DNA from: Tepidimicrobium xylanilyticum
GTDB taxonomy: Bacteria > Bacillota > Clostridia > Tissierellales > Tepidimicrobiaceae
Reading direction: 5' to 3'
Assembly: GCF_900106765.1 (NCBI RefSeq)
Contig: NZ_FNNG01000010.1
Coordinates: forward strand, 59,592-123,591
DNA: 64,000 nucleotides
The notes beneath the pieces are model-generated. The model did no database searches. It was not told where the DNA came from and saw only the letters and a program-made list of their open reading frames with translations. The translations under genes and the position numbers were made by a program. This document shows, in pieces, positions 55,639 through 64,000 of this stretch; the first letter of the stretch is position 1, and each line of letters begins with the position of its first letter.

Positions 55639-57339
55639 ATGTTGGATTTTAAAAAGGAAGTTGTAAATTTGGTTTCTCAAGTGGTGGAAGGTTTAGATCA
55701 TGAGGAAATCGAATCTTTAATAGAAATCCCACCTAATTACAATATGGGCGATTATGCATTTCCTTGTTTTAAACTTGCTAAGATCTATAGGAAAGCTCCC
55801 AACCTAATAGCAGAAGATTTGGTAAATAAGATAGATGGGGGGGATAATTTTGAAAGAATTGAGAATGTTGGCCCCTATATTAATTTCTTCATAAATAAGG
55901 CAAAATTGACGGAAGTAGTTTTGAAAGCTATAGCGGAGGAAGGGAATAGATATGGCTCTATTAATGTAGGTAAGGGAAGAACTGCAATAGTAGAATTTTC
56001 TTCACCAAACATAGCAAAACCTTTCCACATAGGACATATTAGAACTACCGTAATAGGTAATTCTATTGAAAAGATATTCAAATTTCAAGGATATAATACG
56101 GTGAGGATAAATCATTTAGGCGATTATGGAACTCAATTTGGAATGCTCATTGCAGCTTATAAAAAATGGGGAGATGCGGAAGTAATAGAAAAAGACCCTA
56201 TAAATGAATTATTAAAATTATATGTAAAATTTAATGCTGAAGCGGAAAAAGATGAAAATTTAAAAGAGGAAGCTAGATATTGGTTTAAGGAGTTAGAAGA
56301 CGGGAATGAAGAGGCTTTAGAGCTGTGGCAGTGGATTAGAGATATTAGTTTAAAGGAATTTAATAAAGTTTATAAATTATTGAATATAGAATTTGACTCC
56401 TATGCAGGAGAAAGTTTCTATTCTGATAAAATGGATAGGGTTATTAGAGAGTTAGAAGAAAAGAACTTATTGCAGGATTCAAAGGGAGCTAAAATAGTAG
56501 ATTTAGAGCCTTATGGTATGCCTCCTGCCTTGATAAAGAAAAGCGATGGTTCAACCCTCTATATAACAAGGGATATAGCTGCAGCCATATATAGAAAAGA
56601 ACATTACGACTTTTATAAAAACATATATGTAGTAGCATCTCAACAAAACCTTCATTTTAAACAATTGATAAAGATAATCGATTTAATGGGATATGACTGG
56701 GCTTATGATTGTGTTCATATTCCATTTGGAATGGTAAGCCTTGAGGATGGAACTCTTTCGACCCGACAAGGAAGGGTTGTATTTTTAGAAGATGTATTAA
56801 ATAAAGCCATTGAAAGTACTTTAAAGATTATCGAAGAAAGGAATCCAGATTTGGAAAACAAAGAGGAAGTTGCGAAACAGGTTGGAGTTGGGGCTGTAAT
56901 ATTCCAAGAGTTATTCAACAATAGAATAAAGGACTATGTATTTAGCTGGGAGAGGACTTTAAGCTTTGAAGGTGAAACGGGTCCCTATGTTCAATATACT
57001 CATGCGAGAGCTAATAGCCTTTTAGAAAAAGGAGATTTCAATTTAGGGGATGAAATAGATTTTAGCCTTCTTAAGGAAGAAGATGAAATAAATCTAGTAA
57101 GACTATTATACAATTTCCCTAGCGCTGTTCTAGATGCATTAGAAAAATATGAGCCATCCTTTATAACTAGATATGTAGTAGAAGTTGCTAAAGCATTCAA
57201 CAAATTTTACAACAGTTGTCCAATTTTGAATGAGGAGGAAGAATTGAAAAAGGCAAGATTGAATTTAGTCTATGCAACGAAAACTGTAATAAAAACAGCA
57301 TTATACTTACTTGGAATTGAGGCTCCAAATAAGATGTAG
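55639..57339 (+). CDS. argS: arginyl-tRNA synthetase
   Basis: Class I synthetase requiring tRNA for activation. It has 566 residues. An N-terminal Add-1 domain (to about residue 105) precedes SSPNIAKPFHIGHIRTTVIG, the HIGH motif. VSLEDGTLSTRQGRVVFLED replaces the KMSKS loop, as usual in ArgRS, and a DALR anticodon-binding domain follows (ARANSLLEK to the end). ATG after AAAGGGAGG. Arg T-box control. The following gene is only 11 bp away and may be co-transcribed. Confidence 0.97.
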   Translation: MLDFKKEVVNLVSQVVEGLDHEEIESLIEIPPNYNMGDYAFPCFKLAKIYRKAPNLIAEDLVNKIDGGDNFERIENVGPYINFFINKAKLTEVVLKAIAEEGNRYGSINVGKGRTAIVEFSSPNIAKPFHIGHIRTTVIGNSIEKIFKFQGYNTVRINHLGDYGTQFGMLIAAYKKWGDAEVIEKDPINELLKLYVKFNAEAEKDENLKEEARYWFKELEDGNEEALELWQWIRDISLKEFNKVYKLLNIEFDSYAGESFYSDKMDRVIRELEEKNLLQDSKGAKIVDLEPYGMPPALIKKSDGSTLYITRDIAAAIYRKEHYDFYKNIYVVASQQNLHFKQLIKIIDLMGYDWAYDCVHIPFGMVSLEDGTLSTRQGRVVFLEDVLNKAIESTLKIIEERNPDLENKEEVAKQVGVGAVIFQELFNNRIKDYVFSWERTLSFEGETGPYVQYTHARANSLLEKGDFNLGDEIDFSLLKEEDEINLVRLLYNFPSAVLDALEKYEPSFITRYVVEVAKAFNKFYNSCPILNEEEELKKARLNLVYATKTVIKTALYLLGIEAPNKM

Positions 57340-57350
57340 GAGAAGATAGC

Positions 57351-58319
57351 ATGGAAATAGACAGAATTACTTTTCCTCTGATGGCGATATTTAATGAGGA
57401 TTTTAAGAAAAACAAGGGACTTTCTCATATAACCGATTTAATCCTATTAACTATTAAATCATTAGTGCCATCAGAGGAATATGTTAGTGTGGAGATAGAT
57501 TATACTAGGTATAAAGAGGAGATCAATCTTTGGAGGTATTATAGGCATGGAGAAAATTCCTCCCTATTAAATATATTGGAGAAATTCGATTCGAATATCT
57601 ACTGGAAGGATATGGATGATACCTTATATTATCGGCTTATTCCTATAATACTGGTAAATAAGGATTTTAAATTTATAAGAGATGAGGTAATAAAGAACAT
57701 TTTGTTTACTACAGGAAACATAGAGGCTTTAATAGAGGGGTTACTGATATCTAAATTAATCTATTATCTTATAATCAACAATAGGGATATAATTGATGGA
57801 ATAAAGGAAGAGATAATCCATTTATCTCAAGTTGATTTTTTAGAAAAATATAAGATGTTTTTTAGAGTTCCATATGAAGAGTACCCAGGTAATTTTTCCG
57901 TTGATTTTGAACGGAATAAGGTTTATGCTATAAATGTTTTAAATACAGTCTTTTCCAACAAATTTAAAATATTGGAAAACTGTATAAAAACATTAAATGG
58001 TAAAGAAAGCAAGGATACGGTTTTTAAAAGAATAATAGGCTTTTTTAAAAATCCTAGCAAGGATCATTCTTTCCAATTAGATAGATATTATTTTCAATTA
58101 GGGCAATATATCTGCAATTTAAGAAATGGAAGAATAGATCCTCATAAATTAAAAATTGAAAAATATCATCTACCTGATGTATTTGAATTTAAAGAGGGAG
58201 ATGTATTTTACCACTCCCTTTTAAATAAATCTCAAGTTGTAAAACGTCATGAAATAGATGGCAAGGTTATAATCCAACTAAAAACTAAATCAGGGACTTA
58301 TAAGTTTATAAAAGACTAA
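57351..58319 (+). CDS. hypothetical protein downstream of argS
   Basis: A 322-residue protein, mostly helical, with no signal peptide and no family that I recognise. Landmarks: ITFPLMAIFNEDFKKNKG, TTGNIEALIEGLLISKLIYY, FFRVPYEEYPGNFSVDFERN and a C-terminal beta-rich part GDVFYHSLLNKSQVVKRHEI. The TTGNIEALIEGL stretch recalls the helical core of ADP-ribosylglycohydrolase-like proteins, but the metal-binding Asp residues are not evident, so I do not claim it. ATG after GGAGAAG, within the argS transcript, so it may respond to the arginine T-box. Confidence 0.7.
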   Translation: MEIDRITFPLMAIFNEDFKKNKGLSHITDLILLTIKSLVPSEEYVSVEIDYTRYKEEINLWRYYRHGENSSLLNILEKFDSNIYWKDMDDTLYYRLIPIILVNKDFKFIRDEVIKNILFTTGNIEALIEGLLISKLIYYLIINNRDIIDGIKEEIIHLSQVDFLEKYKMFFRVPYEEYPGNFSVDFERNKVYAINVLNTVFSNKFKILENCIKTLNGKESKDTVFKRIIGFFKNPSKDHSFQLDRYYFQLGQYICNLRNGRIDPHKLKIEKYHLPDVFEFKEGDVFYHSLLNKSQVVKRHEIDGKVIIQLKTKSGTYKFIKD

Positions 58320-58320
58320 C

Positions 58321-58339
58321 ACCTTCCCTGTGGGAAGGT
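58321..58339. terminator. terminator between convergent unknown genes
   Basis: ACCTTCCC pairs with GGGAAGGT around TGT. AT-rich tails on either side, but no long U run. Confidence 0.55.
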
Positions 58340-58343
58340 TAAA

Positions 58344-58538
58344 TTATCTATTTAAATATTGGACAAATTCTTCCTCTGTAGTATCTGCTAAAGAACTTAA
58401 TTCCTTTAAAATGTTATTTTTAAGGTCTATAAAAGCTTTTATCTTTGTATGGGTACCAGTATATTCTAAAGCTTCAATAATCATTAACATATCTTCCTTA
58501 GACATTTCTTGAATTGATATTTTGTCGAATTCTCTCAT
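58344..58538 (-). CDS. small hypothetical protein (64 residues)
   Basis: Acidic, helical protein starting REFDKISIQEMSKEDMLMII with a middle YTGTHTKIKAFIDLKNNILK and ending EEEFVQYLNR. No known domain. The ATG has AAAGGAG at 8 nt, and its stop lies beside the shared terminator, both signs of a real gene. It is divergent from the radical SAM gene. Confidence 0.6.
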   Translation of the reverse strand: MREFDKISIQEMSKEDMLMIIEALEYTGTHTKIKAFIDLKNNILKELSSLADTTEEEFVQYLNR

Positions 58539-58690
58539 TTAATAACTCCTTTCATCAGATCTTTTCCATAATTCTATCATATATTATATATTATTCTATA
58601 CTTTTTTCAAATAACCTTCAATATGACAAAATGCTACATTATAGATTTTTTTCTAAATTGAGCACTTAATGTGTATGATTTTTTGGATTA

Positions 58691-58699
58691 TGCTATAAT
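58691..58699 (+). promoter_or_regulatory. extended -10 promoter of the radical SAM operon
   Basis: TGC-TATAAT is an extended -10 box, 31 bp before the start. No good -35 is seen. Confidence 0.55.
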
Positions 58700-58730
58700 G
58701 TAGATAGTTTATAAAGAGAGGTAAGAACAT

Positions 58731-60500
58731 ATGAATATCATAATAACAACTTTAAATTCAAAATACATCCATTCAGCTTTAGCAATTAGATATTTGGAGT
58801 CTTATACCGTGGATTTAGCTCCAATAGAATTACTGGAGTTTACCGTCAATCAAAATATAGATTTCATTGCTGGGGAAATATATAAAAAGAATCCAGACAT
58901 AGTAGCTTTTTCTACTTATATTTGGAATAGAAATGAAACTTTAAAAATATGTTATATTTTAAAAATGGTAAAACCAGAAATTAAAATTATTCTAGGTGGA
59001 CCAGAAGTGTCTTTTGATGGAGTGGATATTTTAAGGGATTATCCATTCATAGATTTTATAGTCTATGGAGAAGGGGAGAAAACCTTTAGGGAATTGATAA
59101 AAGCTCTTTTAGATAGGAAAGATGATTATAGTAGAATAGATGGAATAATCTTTAGAGAGGATGGTAAAATAATCCAAAATCCAACTAGACCCTTAATAGA
59201 TAATCTTGATTCTATTCCATCTCCGTATATGAACGTTGATGGTAGCCTTAGAAATAAAATAGTTTATTATGAGAGTTCTAGAGGTTGTCCCTTTAATTGT
59301 CAATTTTGCTTATCTTCAACTATAAAAGGGGTTAGGTATTTTAGTTTAGATAGAGTTAAAGAAGACCTAGAAAAGCTCATAAGAGCCCAAGTGAAACAAG
59401 TTAAATTTGTAGATAGAACTTTTAATGCCAATAAGAAATTTGCTATGGAGATCATGGATTTTATTATGAAAAAAGATCCTAGGGATATTAATTTTCATTT
59501 CGAAGTTACAGCTCACTTGTTGGATAGGGATATGTTAGAATTTATTAAAAAAGCAAGAGAGGGGCTTTTTCAGTTTGAAATTGGAGTTCAATCAACAAAT
59601 CCAAAAACTATAGAAGCAGTTGGAAGGATTACAGATTTTGAAAAATTAAGTAGGATTTGCAAGGAGATTAAAAGAAATAATAATATTCATCAGCATTTAG
59701 ATTTAATTGCAGGTTTACCTTATGAGGGTTATGAGAGTTTCAAAAAATCCTTTAATGATGTTTACAATATTAAACCTGAGAAGATTCAATTAGGTTTTTT
59801 AAAACTATTAAAAGGCTCTGGATTAAGGAGAGATAAGGACAAATATAATTATAAATTTTTAGATGAACCTCCTTATGAAGTTTTGGAATCCAAATATATA
59901 ACTTATAAGGAAATGTTAAAATTAAAGGGAATTGAAGATTTGGTTGAGAAATACTATAATGAAGGGTATTTTATAAATTCTTTAGAATATTTAATAGAAA
60001 ACAATTATAAAACTGCTTTTGATTTTTTTGAAGACTTTTTATATTATTGGGAAGGAAGGAGATACCATTCCCTTTCCCATAGTCGGAACAATTTGTATAA
60101 AATATTATTGGAATTCTATAAAGATAAAAAATACGATAATTTAGTTATATTTAATGAGTTAATAAAATATGATTATTTAGTTAATAACAGTCCCAATATT
60201 CCTGATTTTATAAACAGGGATCAGATTCAGATAACACAGGGAGAGAAACATAGGGTATTAAAGGATGAAAGGCTTTTAAATGGTTACTTAATCCGATATA
60301 GGGGTAAACCTACTAAGGAAATTGTAAAGAGAATCCATATAGAAAGATTTGAGATAGATATTTTAAAGTTCATAGAGAAAGATTATAAATATAGTGACTA
60401 TATGGATAGAGAAACTTATATACTATTTGATTATCATGAAGGACAGCTTATTAGGTGCAAAACTTATGATATAACTAGATATGTGGAGAGGGAGGGATAA
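58731..60500 (+). CDS. B12-binding-domain radical SAM protein (DUF4080 type)
   Basis: A 589-residue enzyme. The N-terminal 140 residues form a cobalamin-binding-like domain (IIITTLNSKYIHSALAIRYL, then IILGGPEVSFD and FIVYGEGEKTFREL). The radical SAM [4Fe-4S] motif is C186-x3-C190-x2-C193 in GCPFNCQFCLSS. The C-terminal region is DUF4080-like. Members are thought to do radical methylation or related chemistry. The substrate is unknown. ATG after AGAGAGGTAAG. The next gene starts 2 bp after its stop. Confidence 0.9.
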   Translation: MNIIITTLNSKYIHSALAIRYLESYTVDLAPIELLEFTVNQNIDFIAGEIYKKNPDIVAFSTYIWNRNETLKICYILKMVKPEIKIILGGPEVSFDGVDILRDYPFIDFIVYGEGEKTFRELIKALLDRKDDYSRIDGIIFREDGKIIQNPTRPLIDNLDSIPSPYMNVDGSLRNKIVYYESSRGCPFNCQFCLSSTIKGVRYFSLDRVKEDLEKLIRAQVKQVKFVDRTFNANKKFAMEIMDFIMKKDPRDINFHFEVTAHLLDRDMLEFIKKAREGLFQFEIGVQSTNPKTIEAVGRITDFEKLSRICKEIKRNNNIHQHLDLIAGLPYEGYESFKKSFNDVYNIKPEKIQLGFLKLLKGSGLRRDKDKYNYKFLDEPPYEVLESKYITYKEMLKLKGIEDLVEKYYNEGYFINSLEYLIENNYKTAFDFFEDFLYYWEGRRYHSLSHSRNNLYKILLEFYKDKKYDNLVIFNELIKYDYLVNNSPNIPDFINRDQIQITQGEKHRVLKDERLLNGYLIRYRGKPTKEIVKRIHIERFEIDILKFIEKDYKYSDYMDRETYILFDYHEGQLIRCKTYDITRYVEREG

Positions 60501-60502
60501 TT

Positions 60503-61261
60503 TTGAACCTATTCGAAGATATCCTTTTAGTAAATAAAAGAACATTTAAGAAGAGCGTAAAAAGCTTTAGAAATAACTGGATTTTAATTTTTACAGGTAT
60601 TGTTTATGGGTTTATAAACATGGCCTTGACTTTGCTTATAAGCACCTTTTTCACGGGGATATTATCATTTTTAGCGGGTCTGGTAGTTGCTATCGCAAGT
60701 AGTAGCCTTATATCTAACTACTTATACCTTCTGTTTAATATAATAAATTACGATAAGATAACCTGGGCTGACTTTAAAGAGGGATTTAAATTTTTTCTTT
60801 GGAAGGTATATGGGATATTCTTTATATTTTGGCTTGGTAGCTTTCTTTTATCTGCCTTTGTAGAAGTTATAGGGGTTAATCCTCAATTGCTAGCAACCAT
60901 AGTAACAGTTTTGGTTATTGTTGGATTGAACCCATTACCAGAAACTGTCTATCAAAAAACTTTATCGTCAGGTGAAAGCATAGGATATGCTTTAGAATTT
61001 ATGAAGGACAATTGGATTAACTGGCTAATTCCTAATGTAGCATTTAATATTTTAATTTATCTACTGACTAATAATTGGGCAATAAAAATGTTCAGCACTC
61101 ACTTAAACTTTAATTTTGATATATCAATAAAAGGTATAATATTTTATATATTTAGCCAATGTCTCTTTTCTTTTATGATGATTTACAGAGGACATTTATT
61201 CAAATTATTGAGTACCAGTACACCAAGGAAAAGAATGTATATAAGCAAATTTTATGATTAA
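60503..61261 (+). CDS. multi-pass membrane protein of unknown function
   Basis: A 252-residue protein with about six hydrophobic helices (for example WILIFTGIVYGFINMALTLL and LATIVTVLVIVGLNPL). The N-terminus, NKRTFKKSVKSFRNNW, is basic and cytoplasmic. It resembles no transporter family that I can name. TTG start after GAGGGAGGG, tightly linked to the radical SAM gene upstream and the TPR gene 9 bp downstream. The three may work together, but the link is positional only. Confidence 0.72.
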   Translation: MNLFEDILLVNKRTFKKSVKSFRNNWILIFTGIVYGFINMALTLLISTFFTGILSFLAGLVVAIASSSLISNYLYLLFNIINYDKITWADFKEGFKFFLWKVYGIFFIFWLGSFLLSAFVEVIGVNPQLLATIVTVLVIVGLNPLPETVYQKTLSSGESIGYALEFMKDNWINWLIPNVAFNILIYLLTNNWAIKMFSTHLNFNFDISIKGIIFYIFSQCLFSFMMIYRGHLFKLLSTSTPRKRMYISKFYD

Positions 61262-61270
61262 GGTGATAAG

Positions 61271-62404
61271 ATGAAAATAGTAGATGAGTATTTTATTAAA
61301 AAAGCTGAAAAAGTTTCTTTTGTTCAACTTAAGAGGGGGGCTAAAATAAACGTTGACAATTATACCATTGATGATAAGATTCCCTTGCCTATTATAACTG
61401 ATACTTTAGTTGAAGAAATTAAAGAAGGCAGTTTACAGGAAGAATTACAAATGGCTCATATAGTAGATGGGATTATATATATTCTAGGTATTGATAAAGA
61501 TTTTAGATACAAGGAAGAGTACAAGAATATACTTTATAATTATAATTCAAAGATTGAAAATTATATTTTGTATAGAGGTCTTGGTTTGGCTGAAAAGGAA
61601 AGGTTAGAAGAAGCTTCAATAGTCTTTAGAGCACTGGTAAACTTAAATCCTAAAAATGTAGAAGGTCTATTTAACTATGCTTTATCTTTGGAAGATATTG
61701 GTAAGAAATATATCGATATGGATAACAAGGATAAAGGGGAGGCTTTTCTGCTAGAGGCTACTAACTTAATGGAAACTATTTTGGACATTGAAGAAAACTT
61801 TCCATTAGCCTATTATAAACTAGGATATTACTACAAATATTTCCAACAGTTTCAAAAGTCGAAACTTATATGGGAAAAGTATTTAAAATTAGACGAAGAT
61901 CCTGAAAGGCTTAATGAGATCAGAGAAGAATTGCACCTAATAGAAGATGATGCAAACTATGAAGTAGGTATAAACTATCTAACTATTGGTCAATATGAAA
62001 GGGCTCTAGAAAAACTAATGCCATTATCATATAAGTATGAAGAATGGTGGAATATATTTTATCTAGTAGGATTGGCCTATAAGGGACTAGGGGAGTATGA
62101 AGAAGCCATAGACTTCTTTTATAAAGCTTTAGATTTGGGTGGAACTGATGTCAATATTTATAATGAACTTGGAATATGCTTGTATCTAGTAGGAAATATA
62201 AAAGAGGCTATTAGCATATTTGGTCAGGGAATAAATCAAAATAATAAGGATTATTGGATAATATTCAACAGGGGATTAGCCTATTTAAAATTAGGAATTA
62301 TGGACAAGGCCAAAAAAGATATTGAAAAAGCATATAAATTAAATCCCAACGATGATATAGTAAAAGATCATTATGAAAAAATAAAGGGTATTTTTAAAAG
62401 GTAG
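61271..62404 (+). CDS. TPR repeat protein
   Basis: A 377-residue protein with tetratricopeptide repeats in the C-terminal two thirds: for example RLEEASIVFRALVNLNPKNV, YEEAIDFFYKALDLGGTDV and MDKAKKDIEKAYKLNPNDD, each followed by another helix. No signal peptide. TPRs mediate protein binding, so it is probably a scaffold with an unknown partner. ATG after AAGGTGAT. It lies between a membrane protein and ptb with short gaps, so it is likely in one transcript. Confidence 0.85.
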   Translation: MKIVDEYFIKKAEKVSFVQLKRGAKINVDNYTIDDKIPLPIITDTLVEEIKEGSLQEELQMAHIVDGIIYILGIDKDFRYKEEYKNILYNYNSKIENYILYRGLGLAEKERLEEASIVFRALVNLNPKNVEGLFNYALSLEDIGKKYIDMDNKDKGEAFLLEATNLMETILDIEENFPLAYYKLGYYYKYFQQFQKSKLIWEKYLKLDEDPERLNEIREELHLIEDDANYEVGINYLTIGQYERALEKLMPLSYKYEEWWNIFYLVGLAYKGLGEYEEAIDFFYKALDLGGTDVNIYNELGICLYLVGNIKEAISIFGQGINQNNKDYWIIFNRGLAYLKLGIMDKAKKDIEKAYKLNPNDDIVKDHYEKIKGIFKR

Positions 62405-62415
62405 GGGGGTATACT

Positions 62416-63333
62416 ATGAAAATAAATAAGTTAGACCAGTTATTAGAGGTTAAGCATGATGAAAAGATGAAATTAGCTGTGATAGCAAGTCATGACGATG
62501 GAGTTTTAGAAGCAATAGTTAAAGCAAGTGAAATTGGAATAATTGAGCCTATTTTAATAGGAGATGAGATTAAAACCAAGGAAATAGCAAAGGAGTTAAA
62601 AATTAATGTAGGTAAATATGAGATAATCCATGAGCCAGAGTTAGAAAAAGCTGCTCAATTAGGAGTAAAATTAGTTAGAGAAAATAAAGCAAATTTTATA
62701 ATGAAGGGATTAATAGATACCTCAACCTTACTTAGAGCTGTACTAAACAAGGAATGGGGGCTTAGAACTAATAGCTTATTAAGCCATGTAATGGTCTATG
62801 AAATTCAAAATTATCACAAGCTAATTTACTTAACAGATGGAGGAATGAATATATCACCAAATTTAGAACAGAAGATTAAAATAGTTGAAAATAGCGTAAC
62901 TGTTGTTAAAGCACTAGGAAACGAAAAGGTTAAGGTTGCCTGCTTAGCTGCAAAAGAAAAAGTAGATCCAAAGATGGCTGCAACGGTAGATGCATTAGAA
63001 TTAAAGAACAGATACTTGGAAGGGCATTTTGAACAAGGAGTAGTGGTAGACGGACCAATGGCGTTAGATTTAGCTATATCTCAGGATTCAGCGAGAATAA
63101 AAGGGTATGAAAGTGAAGTAGCTGGTGATGCAGATATATTACTGGTGCCCAGTATAGAAATGGGTAATGGAATAGGTAAGAGTATAACTTATTTTGCTGA
63201 TGGAAAATCTGCAGGAATAATTATGGGAGCTAAAGTTCCTATAGTTTTAGTTTCAAGAGCGGATTCTTATCAATCAAAATTATATTCCATCGCATTAGGA
63301 GGAGTTATATCAAGATATTACAATCTTACCTAA
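62416..63333 (+). CDS. ptb: phosphate butyryltransferase-type acyltransferase
   Basis: Converts butyryl-CoA (or a related acyl-CoA) and phosphate to the acyl phosphate, the first step in making ATP from acyl-CoA. It has 305 residues. KANFIMKGLIDTSTLLRAVL, LTDGGMNISPNLEQK and the C-terminal GADILLVPSIEMGNG-like stretch (DADILLVPSIEMGNGIGKS) match Ptb and Pta-like enzymes. Ptb normally precedes buk (butyrate kinase). Here an rRNA operon follows, so the kinase must be elsewhere. ATG after AGGGGGGT. The gap of about 340 bp to the 16S gene holds the rRNA promoter and AT-rich sequence. I see no terminator for ptb. Confidence 0.9.
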   Translation: MKINKLDQLLEVKHDEKMKLAVIASHDDGVLEAIVKASEIGIIEPILIGDEIKTKEIAKELKINVGKYEIIHEPELEKAAQLGVKLVRENKANFIMKGLIDTSTLLRAVLNKEWGLRTNSLLSHVMVYEIQNYHKLIYLTDGGMNISPNLEQKIKIVENSVTVVKALGNEKVKVACLAAKEKVDPKMAATVDALELKNRYLEGHFEQGVVVDGPMALDLAISQDSARIKGYESEVAGDADILLVPSIEMGNGIGKSITYFADGKSAGIIMGAKVPIVLVSRADSYQSKLYSIALGGVISRYYNLT

Positions 63334-63568
63334 TCAACTCTCATACTTTAATTCATGTTAATCATTTATTAAATCTTATTATAAACATTAAAAAAAACGA
63401 TTTAAAAAGATATTTTATGAATTTTAGAGAAAAAAACACAAAAAACAGATTATATGAGGAATTTTGAGTTTTGAATATATACAAGAAATATGCTAAGTTA
63501 TTAAATGTCGTCAAAAACAGATGAATAAGGAGTTAAGGATTTTGATATAGTAAACTTTCAAAAAAACA

Positions 63569-63597
63569 TTGACAACAAGCCAAAAATATGCTATGCT
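63569..63597 (+). promoter_or_regulatory. rRNA operon promoter
   Basis: TTGACA and TATGCT are separated by 17 bp, preceded by A/T tracts that could act as an UP element. The leader of about 70 nt to 16S contains the typical GAACCTAGACAACTAAACAG antitermination-box-like stretch. Confidence 0.75.
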
Positions 63598-63673
63598 AAG
63601 ATAGCATCACGAAATGAACCTAGACAACTAAACAGTGTGAAGTACTTTGAGCAAAAGAGAGTCAAGGAAACTT

Positions 63674-64000
<327 letters not shown>

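Noticed and set aside
58330..58512. 60-codon plus-strand ORF
   Set aside because: Antisense to the 64-residue minus-strand gene, which has a good SD. This one starts inside the terminator region.

Overview
The window is AT-rich, gene-dense DNA from a low-GC, endospore-forming anaerobic Firmicute. Spore genes (an alpha/beta SASP, a SASP-like protein, a PdaB-type deacetylase, YtxC), T-box control of many tRNA synthetase genes, frequent TTG/GTG starts with strong Shine-Dalgarno (SD) sites, and fermentative and sulfur genes suggest a Clostridia/Tissierellia-type bacterium. The lineage is inferred from gene content. The 327 bases of 16S rRNA at the right edge could settle it by a search I cannot run. 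I saw no prophage, insertion sequence or CRISPR array.

Layout. (1) 1-7040: a glycerol regulon. A GlpA-like FAD/[2Fe-2S] oxidoreductase, cut by the window edge, diverges from dhaK-dhaL-dhaM-glpP-glpF-glpK. Both transcripts begin with a matching leader: a GGT.GAGAA..GAGA.CC motif running into an intrinsic terminator. The GlpP antiterminator encoded in the operon is the likely controller. (2) 7221-14250: a reduced-sulfur module with a two-domain YeeE/YedE transporter, a CoA-disulfide/persulfide reductase fused to rhodanese, an APC permease, a split YeeE/YedE pair, a LysR regulator and a TusA-like sulfur carrier. (3) 14537-18484: a small doubtful ORF, a DUF255/YyaL thioredoxin-fold gene broken by a one-base deletion, then cysK-cysE behind a cysteine T-box. 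(4) 18493-27052: trpS and valS, each with its own T-box, around an NlpC/P60 hydrolase, an orphan ABC substrate-binding lipoprotein and pgsA, followed by folC.

(5) 27066-35297: small and sporulation-linked genes. Three short genes in this stretch have ribosome-binding sites buried in RNA hairpins. The stretch also holds a 41-residue membrane peptide gene before hpt, a methyltransferase, a cold-shock protein and Hsp33. (6) 35385-35631: tRNA-Phe, tRNA-Gly and tRNA-Cys. (7) 35685-44262: a conserved unknown, ytxC, a eukaryote/archaea-type hisS, thrS with a threonine T-box, a short FtsH and PepV. (8) 44271-57339: the Firmicute cluster infC-rpmI-rplT, trmH-type methylase, pheS-pheT, zapA, U32 peptidase and mutS2, then argS with an arginine T-box. 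(9) 57351 to the end: unknowns, a B12-binding radical SAM protein, a membrane protein, a TPR protein, phosphate butyryltransferase without its kinase, and the start of an rRNA operon.

Together the genes describe glycerol entry by facilitator with two phosphorylation routes (GlpK and PTS-linked DhaKLM), uptake of thiosulfate-like sulfur feeding cysteine synthesis, and amino-acid-sensing control of synthetase genes. Five T-boxes are present. In four, the specifier codon follows GAAG (UGC, GUA, ACC, AGG). The Trp T-box has GAA-UGG. All five match the downstream gene.
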